NCBI RefSeq assembly: GCF_003597395.2 | Contig: NC_133770.1 | Coordinates: forward strand, 80,788,128 to 80,852,127 | DNA from: Chelonoidis abingdonii | Taxonomy: Eukaryota > Chordata > Testudines > Testudinidae | Reading direction: 5' to 3' | Length of the DNA stretch: 64,000 nt | Part shown: positions 1-11,571 of the stretch, one piece after another | Position numbering within the stretch: position 1 is the first letter of the stretch | Layout: the number at the start of each line of letters is the position of its first letter | Translations under genes and position numbers: made by a program | Notes under the pieces: model-generated | Told to the model about the DNA's origin: nothing | What the model saw: only the letters and a program-made list of their open reading frames with translations | The model's database searches: none

Positions 1-23
1 ATACAAGAATCAGTCACAATCAT

Positions 24-62
24 AGGCCAAGATTTTCAAAAGTGACTGGTGATTAGGATTGC
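24..62. repeat. Palindromic DNA-element relic, fragment
   Basis: About 30 bases (GGCCAAGATTTTCAAAAGTG and what follows) recur with one mismatch, on the opposite strand, at 5250-5285. Two inverted copies 5 kb apart show a dispersed repeat. No ends or target duplication can be defined, so the class is inferred. Confidence 0.5.
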
Positions 63-1204
63 CCACATTTTTGTAAATAATAAAGAAAAGGTTTAAAAAA
101 GCATAAATGCAGCATTGAGTGGATGATGTTAATGAGGTGAATGGCAGAGAGGGAATAGTAGGTTCTTACAGATCTGGCAACAATTCCTAAAATATGACAA
201 CAGTGAGACAAAAGAAAGGCTCCTAAGAAATACAAGCATTTTTAGCTAGATCCTTTGAGGGTGTAAATCAAACATTGATTTACATGAACTGAAGATCTGG
301 CTCTTCGTTTTACTGAAAAATATTTACTGTCTTTAGCTCCTCTTCTAGTAATATATGGAGTTAATAGAACTGATGGATGTTCAACTTCTGCTCCAAAAAT
401 TGGCACAGTGCTGTAATGTAATTTGAAAAGTAACAATGATGTTTCCTGGTATCTGCTTCAAATCTGCAAAATATACATTAATTTTTTTTAAAAGAGGTGA
501 GTGGTGTGTTATGAAATGACATTGAATAAATAAATAAAATTGGAAACAAGTCTTTTTCTTACAAGACTGTAACTACTGTAAGTAGAAAGATATTTAAATG
601 AAATTATATGTAACGGAAATGAGATATTTTCTATAAGTACTGTATTTATAACTGCATTATTTATCTCTATGATGAATGTATACATTGTAATGAAAGACAT
701 GAATGTATCTTGATCAAATTTTCCATCTAATTTGTCATCAGGAAGATAAGACAAAATTATTTTTGTTGAGGCAGTTTATGCTGTACAAATCTCATACATA
801 AAGTGGAAATATATTTGTTAAAACTAAAATTTAGTATATAAAGTAAATTTTAAATATTTAATGAAACAATTACATTGTATTAATAACATGTTTTTTATAT
901 CTCTGATTAAAAAGTCACAGGGATTTTTATCCCTTCCATCTTTATTAGACACTGCCTCATAATTACTTGCTATATATTTTCATACACAGCTGATGTATAG
1001 TGACTATTTGAAATAATATATATTTTCCCTTTTACCATTAATGACTCAAATATTCTTCACCCCTTGCTACCACATAATAGGGCTCTGTCCCCACATCAGC
1101 AGGCTTCTTACCAGGATTACTGATCCAAAGAATTGTTGGGCAGGTGCAGAAAGACATGCGGAGCAGCTCTGTATATACTAAATGGCAGTTGGCAAAAACA
1201 TTAT
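63..1204. other. Unassigned AT-rich DNA
   Basis: AT-rich sequence with frequent stops in all frames. The short open frames here have no recognisable domain, and I see no repeat ends or splice-flanked exon. Confidence 0.5.
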
Positions 1205-1560
1205 TATTGGAATACAGGAATTGCCAGACTGTATCAACCCCCTCATTTATCTAGTCCAGTATCCTCCAACTGTGGTCAGTACCCCATGTGAAAGAGGAAG
1301 GTGCAAGCAACCCTGCAGTAGGAAATTATAAAATAATCTGCCCTTAGAGAAATATTCCTCCTGACCCCCAATAGTTAGAGTTTGGCTTAAGTTCTAATGC
1401 AGGAGGGTTTATATGCCTTCCAAAATGTATACTTGTTTTTTAACATTAACTATTACAACTCTGAATATTCTCATTATCTGTATAAGTGTCTAACCCCTTT
1501 TGGACTCCTGCTATACTCTTAACATCAATGTTATCCTGTGGCAATGAGTTCCACATGATA
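1205..1560 (-). mobile_element. CR1 LINE relic, 3' region
   Basis: The plus strand reads like the antisense 3' part of a reptilian CR1: a block with CAGTATCC about 55 bases in, a segment on the theme AATAATCTGCCCTTAGAG, then GAGGGTTTATATGCCTTCC and GGCAATGAGTTCCACA near the end. Related antisense CR1 sequence occurs at 42870-43100 and 53416-56090. No reading frame survives. The assignment rests on recalled CR1 sequence; exact limits are uncertain. Confidence 0.55.
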
Positions 1561-3396
1561 GCAGTCTGTAACTAAGGGAGGGCCAGATCCTGCTACACCC
1601 TGAGAGAGAGCCATTCCCTCTATCTTACTCCCTCTGCTTATTTCCGTAACTCCCCTTGTTTTTGTTCACAGTCTACCCAGGAAGGGGAGAGACGTTGAAG
1701 TGACCTGGCTGAAGGGCCAAGTCACAGGAAGCAGCAAGCCATGGCAGAGGTGGAGCAGCAACTGACAGGAGACCCCAGCAGACAGAGAGCTGCCATGTCA
1801 TGCCTGGCCATGAGGAGGTGCCACTGGTGAGCTGAACCCTTCAAAAGAACATGCAATTGTGCTCCAGTGGCAAGCCTCACTTATTATGACAACCTGCTTT
1901 CTCACAGCGGAAGGAGTTTGCCTCCAAAGGTTGAGGCCAGTGCATTTTGTACTAGAAGTCCTGAGTTCAGGCATCACTAACAACCTGTATGTGTATGGTC
2001 ATGGTTCATTATATGTGAAGTACGGGGGGAAAAGGGAGATGTCCAACAGAAATACACACCTACTTCTCTTTCATCCACCAATCAAATCAAATCGCATGAC
2101 TCATCGTAGTCAACAAATAACATGTATATGATAAACTAACCAATCGTCTTCTGGTGGTGCATATTACACAGCCCTCTTCCATTGCAACACAAATGACAGC
2201 ATCTGCCGCACAAAGAAAAGTTTGAGAAATATTCTTCTGAAAAAACAAGTCAAGCAAATTCATTTGTGATGGATTAAAAAACACATGAAATAAAAATAAA
2301 TCACAAAATAAAATAAGTGATATGAATCAAATCCCTATTTGAAAAAACAAAACCTGAACAATGTATGCTTTGTTCACAGAGGATCTAGCTCAGGAATGCT
2401 TGAGTATTTATAAAAATTATCTACACTTGCGAGCGTTGCCATAACAGTGCATGATTGGCATGAAAATAAATGTCATAAAAGACTTAATCTATCATGCATT
2501 TCCCTTCCCTTCTCATCTTTCTGATGGAGCAGGCTGTAACTGAAGACAAAGCTTGTAAAGAAGGAGATACTGACATGATTTTCTACCTATACGTAGATGT
2601 GATCTGAGATCAAACCTTTAAAATAAAATAGTGATATTTAATAATAGTCCTCCATAATTAGGAAGAATATCCCCTTCATTTGCCAAATCCTAAATCCTTA
2701 CTCAGTTTTTATTCTATTCTTATTCAGGCAAATTTCCCATTGTATTCAAGACTGATTTCCCACTGTATTCCCATGAGCATTCTACCTGAGCCAGGAGTAG
2801 GAACTGAGTAAAGATTTTCAGGATTTGGTCCAGAGATGGAAAACATAAAGTCAATTTTAAATAGAAAAGGGCACTTTCCTCTTCCTTCTAAAAAGAGCCA
2901 AAAGAAAAATTATTTTAAAATAAAACCAAAGAATTTCTGCAGTTGGCCATTGTTAATTGGTTGAGATGGTCCAGGAATGATGTGCGTGCCCTCTTGAACC
3001 CGGTGCACATCTTGGAGACTGCCTCGTGTTGAGCACTGGCCCTGTGATTCAATGGGGATCAGGAAAACAACTAACAAATGAACATGTAAAAGCAGCATAT
3101 TTAAACAAGAAAAGTTAGGGTTAATTTCTGTGTCTCAGTTCTGCAAGTGGTGCAATGGGGCTGCAGCCATCTAGTTAAGATTTCTCCTAGCAAAGGAGCT
3201 ATCAGCTGATGTAAAGCCAGAGGAGCTGGCTCAACAGGTCAACCAACCCCCACTCCTATCTAGGAGTCATGTAAGAGGGGGGGCAGTTTAGGATGTGTGA
3301 AGGGTGGGGCTGAGCACAGCTCCACTCTACAATTTTGATGCTAGTGTATGTCTTTTCATCAGCTCTGTTATACCAGAACTGGTCTGTGGCCTCTGA
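1561..3396. other. Unassigned non-coding DNA
   Basis: 1561-1850 is somewhat richer in G+C than its surroundings and may be part of an unrecognised repeat. The rest is AT-rich with no convincing coding frame, terminal repeats or RNA gene. Confidence 0.4.
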
Positions 3397-3525
3397 GGGC
3401 ATGTTTCCATTGCAATAAAACACCTGTGAAGGTCCCAGTGCCTAGGTTCCAGTCCAAGCCCCCGCAGGTCTCAGTCAGCTGACATTGATCAGCCCTGGGT
3501 GTTTTATTGTAGTGAACAAAGCAGA
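3397..3525. mobile_element. Hairpin-type miniature DNA element
   Basis: The left part holds CATTGCAATAAAACACC (about 3411-3427) and the right part holds GGGTGTTTTATTGTAGTG (about 3497-3514); these are reverse complements with few differences. The outer left edge, GAGGGCATGTTTCC, resembles the degenerate GGGCATGTCTACAC end shared by other elements here (12008, 14411, 29190, 30333). I infer a non-autonomous DNA transposon related to hAT; no target duplication was found. Confidence 0.6.
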
Positions 3526-5171
3526 TCTCTACACAGCAGAGACTCAGGACTTTCATTTTCTAAATAGTAGGGGTTGAGAAAGGGTAAATTTTGAACTGAA
3601 AAAAGAAACTGAGAAACACAGAAAGGACTTGTCAAAAAATCCTTGGAAGAGAACAAGCCCTTAAATAAAACTTTCTTTCCTCAGAAAAGGTAGATAGCAA
3701 CAATGTTCTGTGTACCCTTCCATTTCCAAAAGCTTAACTGGTGAATTTATATAGGAAACTGTACAGTATTTTGGTAATTTTGTTCCCTCTCTATTTGTTT
3801 CCCCCCCTGTGGCTTTTAATTACCTCCCATTTTCACTGAGAGCACAACTGAAGAAAGTCCCAATACTGCCCCAGAATTTATTGGTCATGTGTTCCATCCT
3901 TTACTGCTCCAGTCTCAATATCCACTCCAGGCTCATTCTTATTTATATGGATTTCTTTTGAGTGTAAGAGGCAGCATATCTTTTAAAATTATTTTTAAAT
4001 ATGCAGACTTTTATTGGCACAATAGGTGGTCTGTACTGATTACAAAGATAGTGGTGCAGTTTATTTACATGATAAACTGTAATGACGTTATCCATTATTT
4101 TGCTATAATATTGAAATATTGCATTGTGTGCAGGTGTAGTGATACTGAGCTTTTATTTTTTTCTCCTCCTTCCCTCTGTCTACAATGGGATCCTCCTACC
4201 ACAACCCATTGTTAACACCCAAAGCTTCATAGACTACTGTGCAGCCTTAATGCTGACATATGTGAAAAGGTATTCTATAATTTTCTAAGAAATCCAAAAA
4301 TATATGTCGAATTTAAGGCAGCGTGGTGGTTGATGAAGCCTTTGCTGTTAATGGGTCATGGAAGGAGGACAGTAATAGGTAAGAGTTAACACATTGTATA
4401 TTGTAGGCAGAGAAACAGAAGCTGTTGACCGTAACTGTTTATTTTCTAGCTTTTCAACATTTGAGAACAATGTTAAGTTAGAATAGAGCAACCTTACTTA
4501 ATGTTAAACAAAATTTTTTGGTGTGAATTTCCCTAGTTTTTAAAGAAACTTTTGTAAATTAAAGATTAAATGAAAAAGCAAATTATATGGGACCTCACCA
4601 AGAGTTATGACAACATAGTGAACACAACAGGTGCAGTTAGTTTTCGCCTATGGAAAAATGTCAATGTTGGACTAAATGTGGCCCTTGAATTCAGCTAACC
4701 TGCTTTATGTGTAAAAAGCACAGGGCACTGCCTAGCAAATACTGTCACCACACACTAAGGTTGTGCTTTCAAATTGGTGACACTGAAGCCAATGTTGATA
4801 TTAGAGTAAATGGGCTGTTGGGATTTGATGAATTTTCTGCTGGGTGTAGACATAAGTCACCACCTAATAAACACCTAATAAAAGAAGGAAAATATCAGGA
4901 AATCTACCTGGAGATCATGCAAGAAACTTAGACCAACTATCATAAAAACCTGATGACAGCCATCCAACACAAAACCAAAAAGTAGAACCAACTACAGCTC
5001 CACAACCCACAGAACACCACCTCCAGGCACAAGGACTCACACCACATGACTACATGACACTACATGACTCCCCAACAACATCAGTTTATCTGGAGCTGAA
5101 TTATCTGTACTCACCAAGGGACTGAACTTTCTGCCCGTACTGAAAAGTCAAGACAAATTTGAGACATATGA
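3526..5171. other. Unassigned non-coding DNA
   Basis: AT-rich, with no repeat ends or domain-bearing frame. An open frame at 3889-4215 (108 codons) reads as low-complexity, hydrophobic and cysteine-rich sequence with no recognisable motif, and is judged a chance frame. Confidence 0.4.
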
Positions 5172-5287
5172 AAAGGGGCCAGATTTTCAGAGGGCAGATG
5201 CTCAGTACTTTCTGAAAATGCAGTCCCTTTAAAGTGTCTCAGGTTGGATACCAAAATCACCAGTCACTTTTAAAAATCTTGGCCTGA
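5172..5287. mobile_element. Palindromic miniature DNA element relic
   Basis: Contains a self-complementary unit: CAGATTTTCAGA at the left is answered by TCTGAAAATGCAG about 35 bases later. This is followed by the reverse complement of the fragment at 24-62. Such hairpin units recur across the window. No target duplication is visible. Confidence 0.5.
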
Positions 5288-5432
5288 ATCCCTCTTTGCC
5301 TCAGTTTATTTATCTGTAAAATGGGAATTATAATACTTACTTGCCTCACAAACAGTTATGAGGCTAAATGCATTAATGTTTAGAAAGTATTACAGAAGTG
5401 CAAAGCATAATTATTATTTATTATTATTTTAA
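5288..5432 (+). mobile_element. MIR-like CORE-SINE, 3' part
   Basis: Shows the conserved MIR-type stretch GCCTCAGTTTATTTATCTG followed by TAAAATGGGAATTATAATAC, then a GCCTCAC...GTTATGAGG segment and a trailing ATTATTATT tail. This matches the 3' half of MIR-family SINEs as I recall them. The tRNA-like head is missing, so it is a truncated, inactive copy. Confidence 0.7.
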
Positions 5433-5639
5433 GACCTTGGAGTGTGAGGGAGGTTTGCAATACAGGATACAGACTTTGCCTCTTGCCATGTAATGGCAAC
5501 TGGCTGGTATAAGGGAAATGAGAACCTTTGGTTAAAATAAAATAAAATTCTTCTGAGACATAGCAAGGAATGTCAAAATAGATTCCATCTACCCCTGCAC
5601 TACATGAAACATGGGTCTGAAGGCAGAACAGCTGATGGA

Positions 5640-6900
5640 AACGAGTGCACAGAAATGGAAATTATTACATCTAAGGTGGTAGAAAAACGTAAAAGGCTTA
5701 ATGCACCCAAGTCAGGTGGACTTGATAATTTCCATCTTGGAAAACTGGAAGAATTGGCACATGAGATTGGTAGTCTGGTAGGAAGGATTTGTAATAATCT
5801 ATGTATTCTGGGGTATTACCATATGACTGGAGAATAGCAGGCGTGGCTCCAGGCCTCAGCATGCCAAGTGCGTGCTTGGGGCAGCAAGCCCCGGGGGGCG
5901 CTCTTCTGGTCGCCGAGAGGGCAGCAGGCAGGCCGCCTTAGGCAGCGTGCCTGCAGAGGGTTCACTGGTCCCGCGGCTTCGGTGGAGCCGTGGGACAGGA
6001 GGACCCTCCGCAGGCACGCCTGCGGGAGGTCCACTGAAGCCTTGGGACCAGAGGACCCTCTGCAGGCACGCCTGCGGGAGGTCCACCAGAGCCATGAGAC
6101 TGGCGACCGGCAGAGCACCCCCCCGCAGCATGCCACCATGCTTGGGGCAGTGAAATGTCTAGATCTACCCCTGGAGAATAGCTAATGCCATGGTTATATT
6201 TAAGAAAGAGGGGGGAAAGTGATCTGGGCAATTACAGACTTGTTTTCTTCACAAAATGTGAAGAAAAGAATAATTAAATTCAAAGCAGCAAAGGGGATAT
6301 AATGCAACATAGGTTTACCAAAGGTAGCTCATGCCAGACTTACCTGACTTCCTTCTTTAAGAAAATAACTGATTTTTTTAGATAAGGAAAATGAAGTAGA
6401 TCTTACGTTCATGGACTTTGGTAAAGCATTTGACATGGTACCCCATGGGAAATTATTAGTTAAATTAGGGAAGATGAGGATCAGTACAAGAGCTGTAAGA
6501 TAGATAAGGAACTGGCTAAAAGGGGAGAAGGCCATGGGTTGTGCTGAAAGGTGAACTACTGGACTGGAGGGAGGTTACTAGTGGAGTTCCTCAAGGATTG
6601 GTCTTGAGACCAATCTCATTCAATATTTTTATTAATGACCTTGGTACAAAAGAGTGTGTGAGCGCTAGTGAAATCTGATGATGATACTAAGCTGGGAGGC
6701 ATCGTCAATACAGAGAAGACTGGAGACATTATACAGGAAGATCTGGAGGAACTTGAAGACTGGAGTGACAGAAATGGGGTACAATTCAATAGTACAAAGT
6801 GCAAGGTCATGCGCATGAGCTCTGATAAGAATTTATGCTACAAGCTGGTGGCTCATCAGTTGGAAGCAACAGAGGAGGGGAGAGACCTGGGTGTGTGAGT
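5640..6900 (+). pseudogene. CR1 reverse transcriptase remnant
   Basis: Broken coding region of the CR1 above. Visible pieces in order: PKSGGLDNFHLGKLEELAHE (5707-5768); DWRIAN-like bases split by the inserted element at 5838; LGNYRLVFFT (about 6221-6250); the palm motif A region TFMDFGKAFDMVPHGKLL (about 6400-6455), with its catalytic aspartate kept; a GVPQGLVLRPISFNIFIND-like stretch (about 6580-6640), readable only across frames; and SDDDTKLGG (about 6672-6698), equivalent to the YxDDTKLGG active-site block of CR1 with the tyrosine changed. At least three frame changes and several stops separate these pieces. In the family this enzyme copies LINE RNA into the genome by target-primed reverse transcription. 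Confidence 0.85.
5838..6173. mobile_element. GC-rich hAT-type miniature element in CR1
   Basis: A 336-bp GC-rich insert whose ends are imperfect inverted repeats (CAGGCGTGGCTCCAG at left, CTAGATCTACCCCTG at right). It is flanked by identical 8-bp copies of GAGAATAG (5830-5837 and 6174-6181), the duplication length typical of hAT transposition. Joining the flanks restores the CR1 phrase DWRIAN-like, which confirms the insertion. Inside, the phrase GCAGGCACGCCTGCGGGAGG occurs twice about 50 bp apart (near 6010 and 6061), and GCTTGGGGCAG lies near both ends. No transposase frame; open frames across it are compositional. Confidence 0.85.
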
Positions 6901-7500
6901 TGATCACAGGATGACTATGAGCTACCAATGTGATGTGGGTGTGAAAAAGGGAAAATGAGATCCTAGAATGTGTCAGGCCAGGCAGTTCCAGTAGAGACAG
7001 AGAAGAATTAATGCCATTATACAAGGCATTGATAAGACCTAATTTGGAATAATGTGTACAATTCTGGTCACCCTTGTTCAAGAAAGATTAATTCAGACTG
7101 GAACAGATGCTGAGAAGAGCTACTAGAATGATTTGTGAAATGGAGGGCCTACTTTATGAGAGGAGACTCAAAGAGCTTGGCTTATTTAGCTTAGAAAAAG
7201 GGAAGGAGAAGAGCTATTTATGCTAAAGGACAAAGTTTGCACAAGAACAAATGGATATAAACTGGCCATGAACAAATTCAGTCTGGAAATTACAATGGCT
7301 ATTAGCCAGGATGGGCAGGGATAGTATTGCTAGCCTCTGTTTGCCAAAAGCTGGGAATGAACGACAGGGAATGGATCACTTGGTGATTACCTGTTCTGTT
7401 CATTCCCTCTGGGGCACCTGGCACTGTCCACTGTCAGAAGACAGGATACAGGGTAGATTGACCTTTGGTCTGACCCAGTAGGGCCGTTCTTATGAAGATT

Positions 7501-7799
7501 TCTAACCACTAGAAGAATTAGGCTCTGGAACAATGTCCCAATAGGTGTTGTGGGAGTAAACAAATTAGTTGGTTTTGAGAGAGAACTGGAAAAAATTATG
7601 AGTATGATTGTATGACAAGATTACTTGTGATGGTGGGGAGCAGGACTTAGCACCCTTGGGGCTCACTTTCAGTTTATGTTTTATGTTCCTAAAATCTCAT
7701 GCTTCAAGACTCCAGCTGGCCACCTGCAGGAGTCAGGAAGGGATTTTTTTACTCTCTCCCCTCCACCAAGGTATTCTGGGTTTTGTTTTGTTTTTTGTC
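7501..7799. other. Unassigned DNA downstream of CR1
   Basis: Includes about 100 bases that may be further CR1-like sequence and a T-rich run near 7780-7800. No feature can be assigned firmly. Confidence 0.3.
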
Positions 7800-8400
7800 T
7801 CCTTCCTCTGAAACATCAGAGATGGCCATAGCTGGAGATGGGACACTGGACGGGGTAGACCAGAGTTTTGAGGTGGCACAAAGCATGCTCTGTCTTAGCT
7901 CCTTAGCTGGTTGGTTCTTGCTCATGTAACCCTTCTGCCCCTCTGAGTTGGCAGCAACAAGGTCTGGGTTCAGTATCCAGAGGTTCCGTTTCAATAACGC
8001 AATGCAAAACTGGCTCAAGCCCCTCCCCCCCAGTGACCTGGGACAATTACATACCACCCCCTGGGTGACTCTAAGAGGCAATATTTCTCCTCTCACAGGC
8101 ACGGAGTCTGAGTGTAGCAAAATCCTTTTAATAAAGGAGGGAAACAATGCGGCATTCTGTTGGGGAAACACCACAAACAGGATTCATAACACAACCCCCC
8201 AAGTAAGTTTGGCAGTATCCTTTTCCCCTCAGGGTCTTAAGTCCAGCAACCCAAAAAATCACCTAAAGTACCAAAAGTCCAACACCCCAAAAATCACCCA
8301 AAAGTCCAACAACCCAAAAGTCTCTGTCCCTGGTCAGTGAAGCCCCAGTGTTCAAAAGTTTATCTGCAGAGTTTTACCTCCCAGGCGCAACAGTGTTAAG
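7800..8400. mobile_element. LTR-like repeat block, class uncertain
   Basis: Moderately GC-rich sequence unlike its AT-rich surroundings, with a TTTAATAAAGG signal at 8130-8140 and a low-copy tandem phrase (CCAACAACCC / CCAACACCCC with AAAATCACC) at 8240-8325. I recall similar sequence from reptilian LTR elements but cannot see TG...CA ends or a target duplication. It may be a solo-LTR fragment; orientation is not determined. Confidence 0.35.
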
Positions 8401-9102
8401 GGTCATGTGATTATTTAGCAATCATCAGAAGACTTCATGAAAGATGGTTCTCAGATAAGATGAAGTTATTCCTAATAGTTGGTTTTACATTTTGTGACCA
8501 ATCCAAGAAGACACCTAGAGCAATTCATTTGAGATCAGAAAAGGATGTTTTATAGAACGGCATTAATTGATTCAGGAATCAAATAACGCCTATGACAGAA
8601 CATATTACAATCATTTGATCTTAGCTCAAACAATACTCCTGTGTGCAGATCTCTTTGGAATGTGGATTTCAACAACGAGAGAGAATTGGCCTGCTCCATC
8701 CCTCATAAAAGAATAATCCAAGGTGTTGAGTTATAACAGATAAAGGCTGCAGAGGCCCAGAATGTATGACAAGAAGTATTAGTCTATCTATAGAGAGAAT
8801 GGATGAGACGGAATGGGCTGCTTGTTGAAGTCACTTGAGTTAGGGCTACGCTAAGAGGGGTGTGTGAGGGGAAGTGAGACTGTACAGTCAGCTCCTGCTG
8901 TATTTTGTGAAAAAGCCAGGAAAGCAGCCAAATGAAGATGAATATGGTACAATTATTTAGATTTAGAGCAGGAGGCTTAGTAAACAAGCAGTCTGTATAC
9001 AATAAAGTACAACCTGAAGATCACATTGTACCAGTAGGACTAAGAGAGATTGAAGAATAAGGTACAGTGAACCAATAAGATAAACTGAAGGACACAAAGG
9101 GC
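8401..9102. other. Unassigned non-coding DNA
   Basis: AT-rich, with no recognised repeat, RNA gene or coding frame. Confidence 0.4.
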
Positions 9103-9190
9103 TTGATTCTACAAACTCTTACTCATGTGAGTTGTCCTTCCTGCCACCCGTGGGGTACAGGCATTAGTGAGGATTCTCACAGTAGTAAGG
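9103..9190. repeat. Short palindromic repeat, degraded
   Basis: Starts GGGCTTGATTCTACAAACTC and has the ACTCATGTGAG / CTCACAGTAGTAAG hairpin-like layout of the GGGCC-GATTC repeat family found elsewhere in the window (12703, 27319, 28858). Confidence 0.4.
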
Positions 9191-9257
9191 GTTTCAAGGA
9201 GCTGGCTCAAAGTTCTGCTATCAGTGATTGCAAGAGAAACACAATTTATTAGAGAGG

Positions 9258-9425
9258 AAGGATGGTCCTGGGGTTAAGGCACTGGCGTGATACCCGGGAA
9301 GCTGGGTTCAATTTCTAGCTCTGCCACAGAACTCATCTGTGACCTTGGGCAAGTCATTTAATCTCTCTGTGCCTCTGCCTCTTAAGTTGGGATGATAATA
9401 ATGCTTCCTACTCCTACCTATTGTC
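9258..9425 (+). mobile_element. MIR-like CORE-SINE, near full length
   Basis: Runs from a tRNA-like head (GTTAAGGCACTGGCGTG, then GGGTTCAATTTCTAGCTC, a B-box-like block) through the MIR core GACCTTGGGCAAGTCATTTA into CTCTCTGTGCCTCTGCCTC and a GATAATAATGC tail. This is the order of MIR-family SINEs. The sequence is diverged and has no target duplication, as expected for an ancient copy. Confidence 0.85.
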
Positions 9426-9615
9426 TCTTCATGTTATTATTTGTATTATTATAGCTCTGAGGAGCCCTCATCATGGATCATGATCCCATTGTGGTAGCTG
9501 CTTTACCAACACAGGACAAAAAGACAATCCTTGACCTGGAAGCTACAATTTCTAGCTCTGTGTTTGTGCAGCACCTAGCACAATGGGGCCATAATCTGAA
9601 CTGGAGCCTCTAGGC

Positions 9616-10055
9616 CAGGGGTGGCCAACCTGTAACTCCAGAGCCACATGTGACTCTTCAGAAGTTAATATTCAGCTCCTTGTATAGGCACCGACTCCAG
9701 GGATGGAGCTACAAGTGCCAACTTTCCAATGTGCTGGGGGTTGCTCACTGCTCAACCCCTGGCTCTGCCACAGGCCCTACCCCCAGTCCACTCTTTTGTG
9801 CCCCCTCCCCTGAGCCTGCAGTGGCCTCGCTCCACCTCCCTCTTCCATCGCAGCCTCTTGCATGCCATAAAACAGCAGATTGGGCAGTGTGGGGAGGGAG
9901 GGTGAGGGGCTGATTGGTGGGGTTGCTGGTAGGCGGAAGATGCTGGGAGCAGGGTGGGGGAGCTGATGTGGGGCTGCTGACGTATTACTGTGGCTCTTTG
10001 GCAATGTACATTGGTAAATTCTGGCTCCTTCTCGGGCTTAGGTTGGCCACCCCTG
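9616..10055. mobile_element. hAT-type non-autonomous DNA transposon
   Basis: A 440-bp element with perfect 16-bp terminal inverted repeats (CAGGGGTGGCCAACCT at 9616-9631 and its reverse complement at 10040-10055) and a perfect 8-bp target duplication CTCTAGGC (9608-9615 and 10056-10063). The terminal sequence and duplication length are those of hAT elements. The interior is GC-rich with no transposase; it would have needed an enzyme supplied in trans. Intact ends suggest a relatively young insertion. Confidence 0.95.
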
Positions 10056-10063
10056 CTCTAGGC

Positions 10064-11571
10064 ACTACTGTAATATAAGTAAATAATATTTATTATTTAT
10101 GTATTAATTGTATTTCTTTCCATTTCTAAGTAAAGCACACCCCCATCCATGGCCCTGGGCACCCTTGACAGCTTTTTTTCCAAAATATACCATTATACAA
10201 CTCTGAATTACGGCCCAGACAAAATAACTTGACAACACAAAGAAACCATAAATTTTAAGCTCCCCTGCCAGAATTCCACTGCTCCCCAGCCTCATAATTC
10301 TCTCCCTTTTCCACTGAACAAGGAGAAACTATGGACTTTGAGGGATACCCTACAGAAGAGGTGATTCAGGTGATTTCAGACCAAATGGTGGGGTGACTTC
10401 CAAAGTTGAGGGTCTCTCATAGAAAATACCCCTTTACTTTTATACCTCGGGCAGCTTCAGGACTGGCACCTCCTGTGAGCGCAGCTATAGCAGAATGCCC
10501 TGGAGAGAGAGGTGGTCTCTTAGCTAGGTCAATCTCAAGGCATTTGGGGCTCATAAGGTCAAACTTCACAACTTAAAAGCTACTCAGAAACCAATAGGCA
10601 GGCAGGTCAAAACATGGAGCACTGCTGGGATGTGCTTGCGGCGAGACACACCACTTAACACGTGGACTGCTGAATACTGCACCAGCTTCAGAATCCAAGT
10701 GGATTTTAAGACATAGCCTTATGCAAAACACATTGCAGCCCTGACGATGGCATGGATGACAAGGTGTGTGTGGATAATAGCAACCTCCATATCCAAAAGA
10801 AATGGGCACAACCTCCTGGCTACCTGCAAATGGGAAAGAAAGATAGAGCTGTTCTGACCATTGCTGCCACCTGATCATCTAGTTGTAGCATCTGGGAAAC
10901 AACCCAGATCCCTAGATTGCAAACCCAAGCAGCCAGTGGAATAGGTTGATGTCAAAAGGGCTACTGTCATCCTTGCACCTCTTCCACTTGTTTTCCCCAA
11001 GCAACCAATATCACTTGCATTTTATTTGGATCGAGTCTGAAGAAGCATCATCTGTCCCTCATTCTTGCAGTGGTATCAAAAATAGTAAACAGAAATTGCA
11101 GGGGCACATGTTGAAGAATTGTTTTCAAAGAAAGGTTTAATACATAATCAAATAGGACAAGAGTTCCCAAGCCACCTAATTTAGATTTTAAATTGAAAAG
11201 ACACAGCAATGATGCGGAATGATGGCTGAGGAACGTAAGGACCTGAATTCCTGCAAACTTCACAGAGTGAGATCTCCATGTTATGCTTTGCTCAGGAAAC
11301 CTGATATACTTACCAAGAAGGTCATTGGTGTCTCTACTTGACATAGCTCTACAGCTGAGTAGCCGCCTACCTCAGGTTGTAGAATTTTGGCCAGAGTTGG
11401 CTCATAATTAAGGATCCCATCCGATTTCAAGTGTCATTTTCTTAACTAGAGCACTTTAATAGAACTGTGTGCAAGGCCATTCATGATTTTTAGTTATAGG
11501 CAAGTTCTATAATTGGGTAAGAATTCACTGAGTGGTTTGGTTGGTGTAGGTCTATTGCTCAAAGAGTAGAT
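10064..11571. other. Unassigned non-coding DNA
   Basis: Ordinary AT-rich sequence. Several open frames of 60-100 codons (for example 10573-10878 minus and 11048-11344 minus) have no recognisable domain and no start context or splice signals that single them out. Confidence 0.4.

Larger units (their letters stand above)
5604..7500 (+). mobile_element. CR1 LINE, 5'-truncated, decayed
   Basis: A chicken-repeat-1 type non-LTR retrotransposon fragment. From 5604 the frame reads into the region before the reverse transcriptase core (PKSGGLDNFH, GKLEELAHEI). Motifs of the RT fingers and palm follow in shifting frames to about 6700. The 3' untranslated part (about 7290-7500) carries CACTGTCAGAAGACAGGATA and GACCTTTGGTCTGACCCAGT, the same tail seen at 32738-32818. 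Frameshifts and stops make it non-functional. It is interrupted at 5838-6173 by a hAT element. The 5' part of the element, including the endonuclease domain, is absent. Confidence 0.9.

Noticed and set aside
5827..6182. 12-bp target duplication (CTGGAGAATAGC), suggesting a LINE-mobilised SINE
   Set aside because: The outer bases belong to the element ends (starting C, ending CTG), so the true duplication is 8 bp, as in hAT elements; no poly(A) tail is present.
5816..6231. Several GC-rich open frames on both strands
   Set aside because: They come from the base composition and internal repeats of the hAT miniature element and share no protein feature.
7749..8340. Overlapping frames of 130-141 codons on opposite strands
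   Set aside because: They fall in an LTR-like, partly tandem-repeated block and contain no recognisable domain.
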